From: Chromatiaceae bacterium
GTDB taxonomy: Bacteria > Pseudomonadota > Gammaproteobacteria > Chromatiales > Chromatiaceae
DNA: 64,000 nt
Assembly (NCBI GenBank): GCA_024235215.1
Contig: JACKMU010000002.1
Coordinates: 558,001 to 622,000, forward strand
Reading direction: 5' to 3'
The notes below the pieces were generated by a model. That model was not told the DNA's origin, made no database searches, and saw only the letters and a program-made list of their open reading frames with translations. Made by a program: the position numbers and the translations under genes. Numbering within the stretch: position 1 is the stretch's first letter; the number at the start of each line of letters is the position of its first letter. Shown here in pieces: positions 15,808-23,775 of this stretch.

Positions 15808-17451
15808 TCAGATCTCTTCGGGTACGATATCGATCGCGCCACAGGGACACTCGGTGGCACACATGCCGCAACCCTTGCAGTAGTCGTACTTGAACTTGAA
15901 CCTTTTTCCCTGTCCCAGCTTGGTGATGGCGTTGTCCGGACAGATGCCGTAGCAGTTGTCGCATTCGAAGCAGTTACCGCAGGACATGCAGCGTCGTGCC
16001 TCGAACAGCGCATTCGCTTCATTGAGATCACCAATCACCTCAGCGAAGCCGCTCTGCCGGCGGATCACCTCGAGTGTCGGCCTGATGGTGCGTGGCGCAT
16101 CCGAGTAGTACCAACTGTTGAGCATCTCAAAGGTGACTAACTGGTGCTTCTCGGCCACCCGGTAGGTTTCACCACGCAGCCAGGCATCGATATTGCGTGC
16201 CGCCTTCTTGCCATGTCCAATCGCAGTGGTCACCGTGCGCTCCGAGGGAACCATGTCGCCACCGGCGAAGATTCCCGGATGTCCGGTCATCATCCCCTTA
16301 TCCACCCCCACCACACCCCAGTTGATCTCTATGTCCGGCAGATTCCGTAGCATAGCCAGTTCGCTGTCCTGACCCAGCGCCATGACCAGCAAGTCACCCT
16401 CTATCTCTTCTGTCTGGCCGGTGGGGAAGGGTCGTCCTGCGTCATCCGCCACCATTTTCTCCAGCACGAAGGTATTTCCCCTGATCTCCTTGATGGTGCG
16501 CAGATTGAGAATGTCGACCACCTCATCCAGCGCTTCGTGCACCTCGAATTCATGCGCTGCCATCCGTTCCCGCGCCCGGCGCACGATCACCCGGGGCGTA
16601 AAGCCGGTGAGACGCTTCGCTGAACGCGCCACGTCCATTGCAGTATTGCCACCGCCATAGACCACCACTCTGCCCTTCATATATCTGGTCTGTTCCAGCT
16701 CCACATCGCGCAGCAGCTTGATGCCTTCGATCACCGGTATGTTTCCAGAGATGGGTATTTCCAACGTTTTTGGTGTGTGTGCTCCAACCGCAATGAAGGC
16801 CGCGTCGTAGCCACCCTCCTCCATCGTCGCCTTCAGGTCGTCCACCGGCGAATTCAGCCGGATCTCCACCCCCATCTCTTCGATGCGGTTGATCTCACTG
16901 TTGAGCTTCTCCCGTGGCAACCGGTATTTAGGGATACCCCAGCGCAGCATGCCGCCCGCCTTGGAGGCAGCCTCAAGCACGGTTACCTCATGTCCGAAGC
17001 GACGCAGATGGTAAGCGGCCGCCAATCCACCGGGACCGGCACCGACCACCAATACCCGCTTGCCGGTGGGTTGGCCCACAGCGACTTTCCAGTCGTATTT
17101 GATCGCCTGGTCGCCCAGAAAACGTTCCACCGAGTTGATACCCACCGACTCGTCCAGCTTCACCCGATTGCAGGCCTTCTCACAGGGCTGGTAGCAGACC
17201 CGACCCATAATCGAAGGGAATGGGTTCTCCTCCATGATCTTACGCCACGCAGCCTCATAGTTCCCTTCTTCCGCCTCGAACAGCCACGCCTGAATATTCT
17301 CTCCGGCGGGACAGGCGTTATTGCAGGGCGGCAGACGATCGACATAGACCGGGCGGGTGCTGCGCCAGCTGCCCGTCTTGTTCAGCAGGCTAGTGCCGAC
17401 ATCGAGGGTGACCGCAAACGGCTTTTGCTGTACTACCGACTCTTTGCTCAT
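15808..17451 (-). CDS. NAD(P)-dependent FAD oxidoreductase fused to a ferredoxin-type domain (electron-transfer subunit of the 2-oxoacid oxidoreductase)
   Basis: 547 aa. The N-terminal iron-sulfur region is of glutamate-synthase small-subunit type (PPCNNACPAG, Cys43/47; CYQPCEKACNR, Cys86/90/94). Next come an FAD Rossmann motif (VLVVGAGPGGLAA, about 133-145) and a second nucleotide fold (VVVYGGGNTAMD). The C-terminus carries two [4Fe-4S] ferredoxin motifs (CMSCGNCFECDNCYGICP and CKGCGMCATECP), as in the delta subunit of 2-oxoacid:ferredoxin oxidoreductases. The start overlaps the beta-subunit stop by 4 bp. It likely links NAD(P)H and low-potential ferredoxin electrons to the oxidoreductase; direction is inferred, not visible. 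Confidence 0.87.
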   Translation of the reverse strand: MSKESVVQQKPFAVTLDVGTSLLNKTGSWRSTRPVYVDRLPPCNNACPAGENIQAWLFEAEEGNYEAAWRKIMEENPFPSIMGRVCYQPCEKACNRVKLDESVGINSVERFLGDQAIKYDWKVAVGQPTGKRVLVVGAGPGGLAAAYHLRRFGHEVTVLEAASKAGGMLRWGIPKYRLPREKLNSEINRIEEMGVEIRLNSPVDDLKATMEEGGYDAAFIAVGAHTPKTLEIPISGNIPVIEGIKLLRDVELEQTRYMKGRVVVYGGGNTAMDVARSAKRLTGFTPRVIVRRARERMAAHEFEVHEALDEVVDILNLRTIKEIRGNTFVLEKMVADDAGRPFPTGQTEEIEGDLLVMALGQDSELAMLRNLPDIEINWGVVGVDKGMMTGHPGIFAGGDMVPSERTVTTAIGHGKKAARNIDAWLRGETYRVAEKHQLVTFEMLNSWYYSDAPRTIRPTLEVIRRQSGFAEVIGDLNEANALFEARRCMSCGNCFECDNCYGICPDNAITKLGQGKRFKFKYDYCKGCGMCATECPCGAIDIVPEEI

Positions 17452-18467
17452 TTTTCGTCATCCTCGCGTGAGATCAGGTCAAAACGTTTGATGTTACGAT
17501 CCGCGATCGCCTGCAATTGAGCCAGTTGATGGGCATTCTCAGGTCTGAACACATGCGCGAAACGCCGCTGCAGCTTGAGATAATCGGACACCGTGACACG
17601 CCGGCGTATCTTGGTTACCGCGGTGATCTCACCATGTGAGCCTTCCAGCAACGGGTACATACCGCACTCCACTGCGTAGCGGGCAATCTTGATCGTGTCT
17701 CCGGGTAACGACCCCCAGCCGAGCGGACAGGGCACGAAGATTTCGATGTAGCGCGCGCCGCGTATCTGCATCGCCTTGGTCACCTTGAGCTCTAGATCGT
17801 GCAGATCATGCACCGAGGCAGTGGCGACATAGGGTATCTGATGAGCGATGGCCACCAGCGGTACGCTCTTGCCGGTATTGAAGGCGTTGCCCGGCTCATC
17901 CCCCACCGGCTGGGTGGTTGCGGTGCGGGCGGCGGCCGGTGTGGCACTGGAACGCTGTACGCCGGTGTTCATATAAGCTTGGTTGTTATAGCAGATGTAG
18001 AGCACATCGTCGTTGCGGTCAAAGGTGCCGGAGAGACAACCAAAACCGATATCCGTGGTGCCACCATCACCGCCCTGGGCGATGACCCGTACCTCATGAC
18101 GACCTTTGACCTTCAATGCCGCCGCTATGCCCGAGGCGACTGCCGCGGCGTTGCCGAACAGACTGTGGATCCAGGGAATCGACCAGGCGGTCTCCGGATA
18201 GGGTGTGGTAAATACCTCAAGGCAGCCAGTGGCATTGGCTGCGATCAATTGATTGTTGCTGGCACGCATCGCCGCATCGATCGCGAAGCGCGCGCCCAAC
18301 GCCTCACCGCACCCCTGACAGGCGCGGTGGCCCGAGTCCAGCGAATTGGAACGGTCGATGGTCGCCTGCACGGTGCGATGATCGGATTCCAGCAGGCGGT
18401 TGCCCACGGTAAAGGTACCGGTCTGGTAGAACTTTACCTTCTGTTTCGTTTCAGGTAACTGTGGCAT
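17448..18467 (-). CDS. porB: 2-oxoacid (pyruvate):ferredoxin oxidoreductase, beta subunit
   Basis: The thiamine-diphosphate-binding subunit, 339 aa. It has ACQGCGE (Cys50, Cys53), Cys81 in ATGC, the ThDP/Mg motif GGDGGTTDIGFG (about 132-143) and a further cysteine in PCPLGWG, the set that binds the [4Fe-4S] cluster near ThDP. YNNQAYMNTGVQRSSATP is the pattern of pyruvate-type enzymes, so pyruvate is the best substrate guess; 2-oxoglutarate or branched-chain 2-oxoacids are not excluded. The enzyme cleaves pyruvate to acetyl-CoA and CO2, or runs backwards as pyruvate synthase. Confidence 0.9.
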   Translation of the reverse strand: MPQLPETKQKVKFYQTGTFTVGNRLLESDHRTVQATIDRSNSLDSGHRACQGCGEALGARFAIDAAMRASNNQLIAANATGCLEVFTTPYPETAWSIPWIHSLFGNAAAVASGIAAALKVKGRHEVRVIAQGGDGGTTDIGFGCLSGTFDRNDDVLYICYNNQAYMNTGVQRSSATPAAARTATTQPVGDEPGNAFNTGKSVPLVAIAHQIPYVATASVHDLHDLELKVTKAMQIRGARYIEIFVPCPLGWGSLPGDTIKIARYAVECGMYPLLEGSHGEITAVTKIRRRVTVSDYLKLQRRFAHVFRPENAHQLAQLQAIADRNIKRFDLISREDDEK

Positions 18468-18479
18468 CTCTCTCTCCTG

Positions 18480-19736
18480 CTAAATGGTTTTCGCTGCGGC
18501 AACCACACCCACATCGCTGAGGATGTTTTCAGCAGCCGAGCCGGAGCGGCGCTGCGCCTTCTCCCGTTCCAGTTCCCGATTGACCACATCCATACGCATG
18601 TCGTGAAAATGGATCCTGTTGAGCTGGTCATTCAGCCCTTTCTCGAACATACGGCGCAGATTGCTGCGGGTGATCGGCCGCCCCCCCAGGCCGCCAATCA
18701 CCGAGTGTACGGCCAGATCCATATTGCGGGTCGCCATGCGTAGATCGTTGGCCAGGATACCGCCCATACCTACCGCCAGCGATTTCTCGAACACGATCAC
18801 CCGCTTGGCATCCTGCAATGCCTCCTGCAGCGCTTCGATCGGGAAGGGACGGAAAGAACGCACCGTAAGCGCACCGATGGAGTGACCCTCTGCACGCATC
18901 TCCGTTAGCACATCTTTCATGGTGCCGATCACCGATCCCATGGTGACCACCACGGTCTCTTTGCCGCCACAGTCGTACTCTTTCAGCAAGCCACCCGAGT
19001 CACGCCCAAACAGCTGCTTGAATTCAGCCGCTTGTTCGGTGATCAGCTTAAGTGCTTCACGTTGTTTGTGATGAGCCAGATAACGCACTTCGGTGAACGC
19101 CTCAGGCCCCACCATGGCCCCCATGGAGAGTGGCGCCGCTGGATCCAGCACCTGGCGCGGTTGAAATGGCGGCAGAAACTGGTCGACCTGCGTCTGGGAG
19201 GGGATATCCACCTGACTGTAGCAGTGGGTGAGAATGAAACCATCCATGCAGACCATGACCGGCATACTGAGCTCTTCGGCCAGCTTGAAAGCCTGAATGT
19301 GAACGTCGACTGCCTCCTGATTGGTCTCGACGAACAGCTGGATCCATCCGGCATCGCGTGCCGACATGGAGTCGCTCCAGTCGTTCCAGATGTTGATCGG
19401 CGCACCGATGGCGCGGTTGCCCACCGTCATCACGATGGGTAAGCCCATACCGGAAGCGTTGTAGACTGCTTCCATCATGAATAACATCCCTTGACTGGAT
19501 GTGGCGGTGTAACTGCGTGCGCCGGCCGCGGACGAACCGATACAGGCGGACAGCGCGCCAAACTCCGATTCCACCAGCAGGAACTCGCACGGAGTCAACT
19601 CGCCCGACTTCACCATCGCTCCCAGATCTTCGACGATATGCGTCTGCGGGGTGATGGGATAAGCGGAGATCACTTCGGGACGGCTCAGCGCCACTGCCTC
19701 GGCCACCGCCTGCGAACCTTCGATTTGTTTCAACAT
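18480..19736 (-). CDS. porA: 2-oxoacid (pyruvate):ferredoxin oxidoreductase, alpha subunit
   Basis: 418 aa. The pyrimidine-binding side of the thiamine enzyme: SAYPITPQTHIVEDL near residue 25, ESEFGALSACIGSSAAGAR around 57, TSSQGMLFMMEAVYNA, and a C-terminal transketolase-like domain (VRSFRPFP, VFEKSLAVGMGG, GGLGGRPI). It lies between the gamma and beta genes, with 27 and 12 bp gaps. The four-gene order gamma-alpha-beta-electron-transfer subunit suggests one complex. Confidence 0.92.
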   Translation of the reverse strand: MLKQIEGSQAVAEAVALSRPEVISAYPITPQTHIVEDLGAMVKSGELTPCEFLLVESEFGALSACIGSSAAGARSYTATSSQGMLFMMEAVYNASGMGLPIVMTVGNRAIGAPINIWNDWSDSMSARDAGWIQLFVETNQEAVDVHIQAFKLAEELSMPVMVCMDGFILTHCYSQVDIPSQTQVDQFLPPFQPRQVLDPAAPLSMGAMVGPEAFTEVRYLAHHKQREALKLITEQAAEFKQLFGRDSGGLLKEYDCGGKETVVVTMGSVIGTMKDVLTEMRAEGHSIGALTVRSFRPFPIEALQEALQDAKRVIVFEKSLAVGMGGILANDLRMATRNMDLAVHSVIGGLGGRPITRSNLRRMFEKGLNDQLNRIHFHDMRMDVVNRELEREKAQRRSGSAAENILSDVGVVAAAKTI

Positions 19737-19763
19737 GACCTGCTCTCCTCTGGATCTGTCGGT

Positions 19764-20333
19764 TCAGGCGCCGGAGGCCTGCTGATAGGCGGCCTGTGCC
19801 GCTATGACGTTTGCCTCCCCGACTCTGCCAGGAAACTTTTTGCGGATGGCGTCGTAGACAGCCTCGATCTCGATTTCGCTGCTGATTGCAGCCAGCGCGC
19901 CAAGCAGCACGGTGTTGGGTGTCGGCCTGCCCAGGTGTTTCATCGCCAACTCGGTGGCTGCCACTGTCACCACATGACCTTGTGGCAACCGGTTGGTCGC
20001 TTCGTCGATATGTAGATCGTGGAGATCTCGCGAGGTGTTGATCAACACCCAGCCGTCATTGCGCAGCCCGGCAAAAACATCGATCGCGTGGAATAGTGTA
20101 GGATCCTGCACGATCAGCATATCCGGATCGAGCACCGGTTCACGCAGCTCGATCGGATTTTCGTCGATGCGCACGTAGGCGACTACTGGAGCACCCATCC
20201 TTTCCGAGCCAAAGCTGGGAACCGCCTGGGAGTGCTTACCCTCCTCAAATGCGGCTATCGACAGCATCTCTGCGGCCGAAACCACCCCTTGGCCTCCGCG
20301 ACCATGAATTCGTATCTGAAACATATTCTTCAC
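19764..20333 (-). CDS. porG: 2-oxoacid (pyruvate):ferredoxin oxidoreductase, gamma subunit
   Basis: 189 aa with the gamma-domain signature IRIHGRGGQGVVSAAEML, then SFGSERMGAPVVAYVRI and NTVLLGALAAI. This subunit contacts CoA in related enzymes. First gene of the operon. Translation probably begins at the GTG at 20333, because AGAGGG lies four to five bases upstream; the ATG nine bases later is too far from it. The 455 bp before it carry two PdhR-type palindromes. Confidence 0.9.
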   Translation of the reverse strand: MKNMFQIRIHGRGGQGVVSAAEMLSIAAFEEGKHSQAVPSFGSERMGAPVVAYVRIDENPIELREPVLDPDMLIVQDPTLFHAIDVFAGLRNDGWVLINTSRDLHDLHIDEATNRLPQGHVVTVAATELAMKHLGRPTPNTVLLGALAAISSEIEIEAVYDAIRKKFPGRVGEANVIAAQAAYQQASGA

Positions 20334-20527
20334 ATTCCCTCTCGGTGGTCTGCGCTATGCTTGTTTGAACGGACCACAGCCAGCGGCCCGATAACACGAC
20401 CCTCACTACGGTTTGCTGACGACCAACACGAGACTGGTTTGTCGCCAGCAGGAATGGGTCACTCCCGGATGCCAAATTTGTCAGTGGTTTACTCAGGGTT
20501 TCAGCTCAACACCATTGCAGTTGCGAT

Positions 20528-20544
20528 AATTGGTAATACCAATT
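20528..20544. promoter_or_regulatory. PdhR/FadR-type operator, proximal copy
   Basis: AATTGGTAATACCAATT is a perfect 17-bp palindrome around TGGT-AAT-ACCA. It matches the TGGT-N3-ACCA core of the FadR subfamily of GntR regulators, most closely the E. coli PdhR box. It lies about 195 bp before the porG start. Confidence 0.7.
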
Positions 20545-20704
20545 TGCCGATATACTACAACAGCCGCATAGCATCTGTCTAATAATTAATATCCATATAA
20601 AATTTGCTTTTGGTTATCAACCCGTCAAACGCAGTAAAATTGCCATATTGGTTGAGCGGTTATCTACGGATCCGATGACCAAATTGAATTATAACCGATT
20701 GGGT

Positions 20705-20721
20705 AATTGGTATGACCAATG
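20705..20721. promoter_or_regulatory. PdhR/FadR-type operator, distal copy
   Basis: AATTGGTATGACCAATG contains the same TGGT-N3-ACCA core (ATTGGT-ATG-ACCAAT, 20706-20720). Read on the minus strand it overlaps the -35 position of a TATAAT promoter, a natural place for repression. The two copies are 177 bp centre to centre, close to a whole number of helical turns. Pyruvate is the effector of PdhR in E. coli and would make sense here; the regulator gene is not in the window. Confidence 0.7.
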
Positions 20722-20788
20722 TCGGGCAAGCGCGTCGGGCAACCACTTGTTCGCACTGTCAACGACGCTGTGTGGTTGAGAGGAGTTG

Positions 20789-22072
20789 TTATTTCAGGGA
20801 TGCTTCGCCGATGTGGGCAAGCGTATCCCCCACCAGACAGAAAGAGCCGAAAACGAGAATTCGATCATTGGCGAAAGCGCTCTCCTTGGCCTGCTCGAAC
20901 GCCTCCACAGCCGTTGGATAGCACTCGACAGCCGCACTATCGACACCGGCAGCGAGCAGAATCTCGCGCAGCTTTTTGGTCGGCATGCCCCGGCTCACTC
21001 CCAGGTCCGCCAGATACCAACTGTTCACCTGATCTGCCATGATCGCGACCACCGATGCAACATCCTTATCCGCCATCATCCCGAAAACCGCTCTGGTCTG
21101 ACCAGCACAGGGGGTACGTTGCAGGTTTTGCACCAGCACTCCGACCGCTTCGGGGTTGTGTGCCACATCCAGCAGAATGACCGGCGCGCCTTGCAGCCGC
21201 TGAAAGCGCCCGGAAATCCGAGCAGCCTTCAGCCCTTGCTCGATAGCGGTACGATCCACCTGCAGCTGGGAACGCAGTTGCAGCAGCCCCATGATGACCG
21301 CCGCAGCGTTCTGCAACTGATACTCCCCCTGTAGAGCCGGTAATGGCAGATGCTCCATACATTCCACCGGACTCCACCAATCCCAGCTGTCGGCAAATTG
21401 GCGATAGGTAAAGTCGGTGCCGGCAAGATGCAGCTCAGCCTCGATCTTTCGGGCATGCGCGATCAGAGAGTCGGGCACTGCCGGCGAGGCGTAGACAACC
21501 GGTTTGTGGGAGCGCATGATCCCCGCTTTCTCTTTACCGATTTGATCCAGCGTATTGCCCAGCCAGTCAGTATGGTCCAGTGCAATGGTGGTGATCAGCG
21601 CCAGGTCGGGGTCAACAATGTTCACTGCATCCAGACGACCGCCAAGCCCCACCTCCAGCACCACCACGTCCGGTTTGGCCATGCTGAATATCTGCAACGC
21701 GGCCAGCGCGCTGAACTCGAAGTAGCTGAGGGAGATCGAGCCGCGCGCCTGGTCGATCTGTTCAAAAGCGGCGCAGAGGGGTGCATCCTCCACCTCCCTG
21801 CCATCCAGCCTTATCCGTTCGTTGTAGCGCACCAGGTGAGGAGAGGTGAAACAACCAACACGGTAGCCTGACGCACTGAGTATCGCTTCCAGCAAGGCAA
21901 CCGACGAACCTTTACCGTTGGTTCCAGCAACGGTAATCACCCGGAAGGGCAGCCTGTTGCCTGCATACAGTCGCTGCCAGACCAAGGCAACACGCTCCAA
22001 ACCGAGATCGATCTTCTTCGGGTGCAATCCCTCCTGCCACAGCAGCCACTCCCCTAACGTGCGAAAACGCAA
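20789..22072 (-). CDS. folC: bifunctional folylpolyglutamate synthase / dihydrofolate synthase
   Basis: A Mur-ligase-type enzyme of 427 aa that adds glutamate to dihydropteroate and polyglutamylates folates. The ATP loop VAGTNGKGSSVALLE is near residue 47, with SPHLVRYNERIRLDG next, then GLGGRLDAVN, the DHTDWLG and EKAGIMR motifs, and DVAHNPEA in the C-terminal domain. It follows accD by 13 bp. In many gammaproteobacteria dedD comes next, but here the oxidoreductase operon interrupts that order. Confidence 0.95.
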   Translation of the reverse strand: MRFRTLGEWLLWQEGLHPKKIDLGLERVALVWQRLYAGNRLPFRVITVAGTNGKGSSVALLEAILSASGYRVGCFTSPHLVRYNERIRLDGREVEDAPLCAAFEQIDQARGSISLSYFEFSALAALQIFSMAKPDVVVLEVGLGGRLDAVNIVDPDLALITTIALDHTDWLGNTLDQIGKEKAGIMRSHKPVVYASPAVPDSLIAHARKIEAELHLAGTDFTYRQFADSWDWWSPVECMEHLPLPALQGEYQLQNAAAVIMGLLQLRSQLQVDRTAIEQGLKAARISGRFQRLQGAPVILLDVAHNPEAVGVLVQNLQRTPCAGQTRAVFGMMADKDVASVVAIMADQVNSWYLADLGVSRGMPTKKLREILLAAGVDSAAVECYPTAVEAFEQAKESAFANDRILVFGSFCLVGDTLAHIGEASLK

Positions 22073-22085
22073 GGTGCAGCCGAGC

Positions 22086-22946
22086 TCAGGTGATGGATCG
22101 ATGAGTGAGTGTGGCGATCAGGCTGGCAAGCCGGTCACGCATCTCCCGTCGGTCGACGATCATATCGATGGCACCGTGCTCCAGCAGAAATTCACTGCGT
22201 TGAAAACCCTCGGGCAGCTTTTCACGCACGGTCTGCTCGATGACGCGCGGCCCGGCAAAGCCGATCAACGCATTGGGCTCTGCGATGTTCACGTCGCCCA
22301 ACATCGCAAAGCTGGCCGACACCCCACCCATGGTCGGATCCGTCATGATCGAGATATAGGGTATGCCTCGCTTTGCCATCCGCCCCAGTGCCGCACTGGT
22401 TTTGGCCATCTGCATCAAAGAGAAGAGTGACTCCTGCATACGCGCACCACCGCTGGCGGAAAAACAGATCAGCGGAATGTAATGATCGATGCAGATATTG
22501 GCTCCCTGAACAAACTTCTCCCCGACGACCGAGCCCATGGATCCGCCCATGAAGTTGAACTCGAAAGCCAACGCCACCAGATCGATTCCCTTCAGCTGGC
22601 CGCGCATCGCCACCAGTGCCTCTTTCTCGCCCGAACTCTTCTGGGCCTGGGAAACGCGGTCTTTGTACTTTTTGCTGTCCTTGAACTTCAGCGGATCGGT
22701 GGGAACCATGTCAGGCGAGATCTCTTCACCGCTGTTGGGATCCAGCAGAATCTCCAAGCGACGACGTGCGCCGATGCGATTGTGGTACCCGCATTTGGGG
22801 CACACCTCCAGACTTCGTTCCATCTCGGCGCGGTAGAGAATCGCACCACACCCCGGGCATTTGGCCCACAAGCCTTCGGGAACGCCCCGTTTGTTGCCGC
22901 CTTCGATACGGATGCGGCTGGGTATCAACTTTTCAAACCAGCTCAT
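22086..22946 (-). CDS. accD: acetyl-CoA carboxylase carboxyltransferase, beta subunit
   Basis: 286 aa. With AccA it transfers the carboxyl group from biotin to acetyl-CoA, giving malonyl-CoA. The N-terminal C4 zinc finger is complete (Cys30, 33, 49, 52). The crotonase-like fold has the typical GGSMGSVVGEKFV, SASGGARMQE, MTDPTMGGVSASFA and IGFAGPRVIEQT. It sits between trpA and folC, the common gammaproteobacterial arrangement. Confidence 0.97.
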   Translation of the reverse strand: MSWFEKLIPSRIRIEGGNKRGVPEGLWAKCPGCGAILYRAEMERSLEVCPKCGYHNRIGARRRLEILLDPNSGEEISPDMVPTDPLKFKDSKKYKDRVSQAQKSSGEKEALVAMRGQLKGIDLVALAFEFNFMGGSMGSVVGEKFVQGANICIDHYIPLICFSASGGARMQESLFSLMQMAKTSAALGRMAKRGIPYISIMTDPTMGGVSASFAMLGDVNIAEPNALIGFAGPRVIEQTVREKLPEGFQRSEFLLEHGAIDMIVDRREMRDRLASLIATLTHRSIT

Positions 22947-22968
22947 TGGGTGAGAGTCCTGTAGTGCG

Positions 22969-23775
22969 TTAGATCAAATCCATCGCGGAACGCATGCGCG
23001 AGATCGAACTGGCCAGTGCCGGCGCAATCGCTTCGGGTTGTGCGGCCAGCGCCTCGATCTGATTCACCAGGACGCTGCCGACGATCACCGCATCTGCTAC
23101 CTGTGCCACCGCCTGAGCCGACTCCGGATCCTTGATACCAAACCCGACCCCGACCGGCAGTTTGGTCGCTTTGCGTATCTCAAACACCTTGCTCGCAACC
23201 TCCCCGATAGCGAGACTTGCCGCGCCGGTAGTCCCTTTGACCGACACATAGTATACGAAACCGCTGGCAGCATCGCAGATCAGTTTGATCCGCCGTTCAT
23301 CGCTGGTGGGTGCCAACAGAAAGATAGGATCCAGCTGCTGTGCACGCAGCTCGGCCAGGTACTCCCCCGCCTCCTCTGGCGGGATATCCACGGTGATCAC
23401 CCCATCCACCCCGGCAGCTCCTGCCAATTGTGCGAACTTCTGATAACTCAGCGCCTCTATCGGGTTGAGGTACCCCATCAGCACCACGGGTGTATCCTGA
23501 TCCTGCTCACGAAAGCGGTGCACCATCCCGATCACGTCACGCAGACTGATATTGTGCTTCAGCGCCCGTTCATTGGCTCGTTGTATCACCGGACCATCGG
23601 CCATCGGATCCGAGAAGGGAACCCCCAGTTCCAGCAGACTGGCGCCCGCGGCAACCAACGCGTGCATCAGCGGTACCGTCACCTCCGGATTGGGATCGCC
23701 GGCGGTGATGAAAGGGATCAACGCGGTTTGATGGCGCGCCTCCAACTGTTTGAAGCGTCTGCTGATACGACTCAT
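22969..23775 (-). CDS. trpA: tryptophan synthase alpha chain
   Basis: 268 aa TIM barrel releasing indole from indole-3-glycerol phosphate. Catalytic residues lie in the standard places: Glu in LLELGVPFSDPMADG and Asp in VDGVITVDIPPEEA. GVGFGIKDPESA binds the phosphate. The ATG overlaps the trpB stop by 4 bp, so the two subunits are translationally coupled. Confidence 0.97.
   Translation of the reverse strand: MSRISRRFKQLEARHQTALIPFITAGDPNPEVTVPLMHALVAAGASLLELGVPFSDPMADGPVIQRANERALKHNISLRDVIGMVHRFREQDQDTPVVLMGYLNPIEALSYQKFAQLAGAAGVDGVITVDIPPEEAGEYLAELRAQQLDPIFLLAPTSDERRIKLICDAASGFVYYVSVKGTTGAASLAIGEVASKVFEIRKATKLPVGVGFGIKDPESAQAVAQVADAVIVGSVLVNQIEALAAQPEAIAPALASSISRMRSAMDLI

Larger units (their letters stand above)
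20334..20788 (-). other. 455-bp regulatory region before the oxidoreductase operon
   Basis: No gene is supported. AT-rich on the folC side. A -10 (TATAAT, near 20689-20694) lies about 20 bp after the distal PdhR-type palindrome, and a TTGGTCATC half-site follows it. A second palindrome lies nearer the gene, so more than one promoter is possible. Confidence 0.5.
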
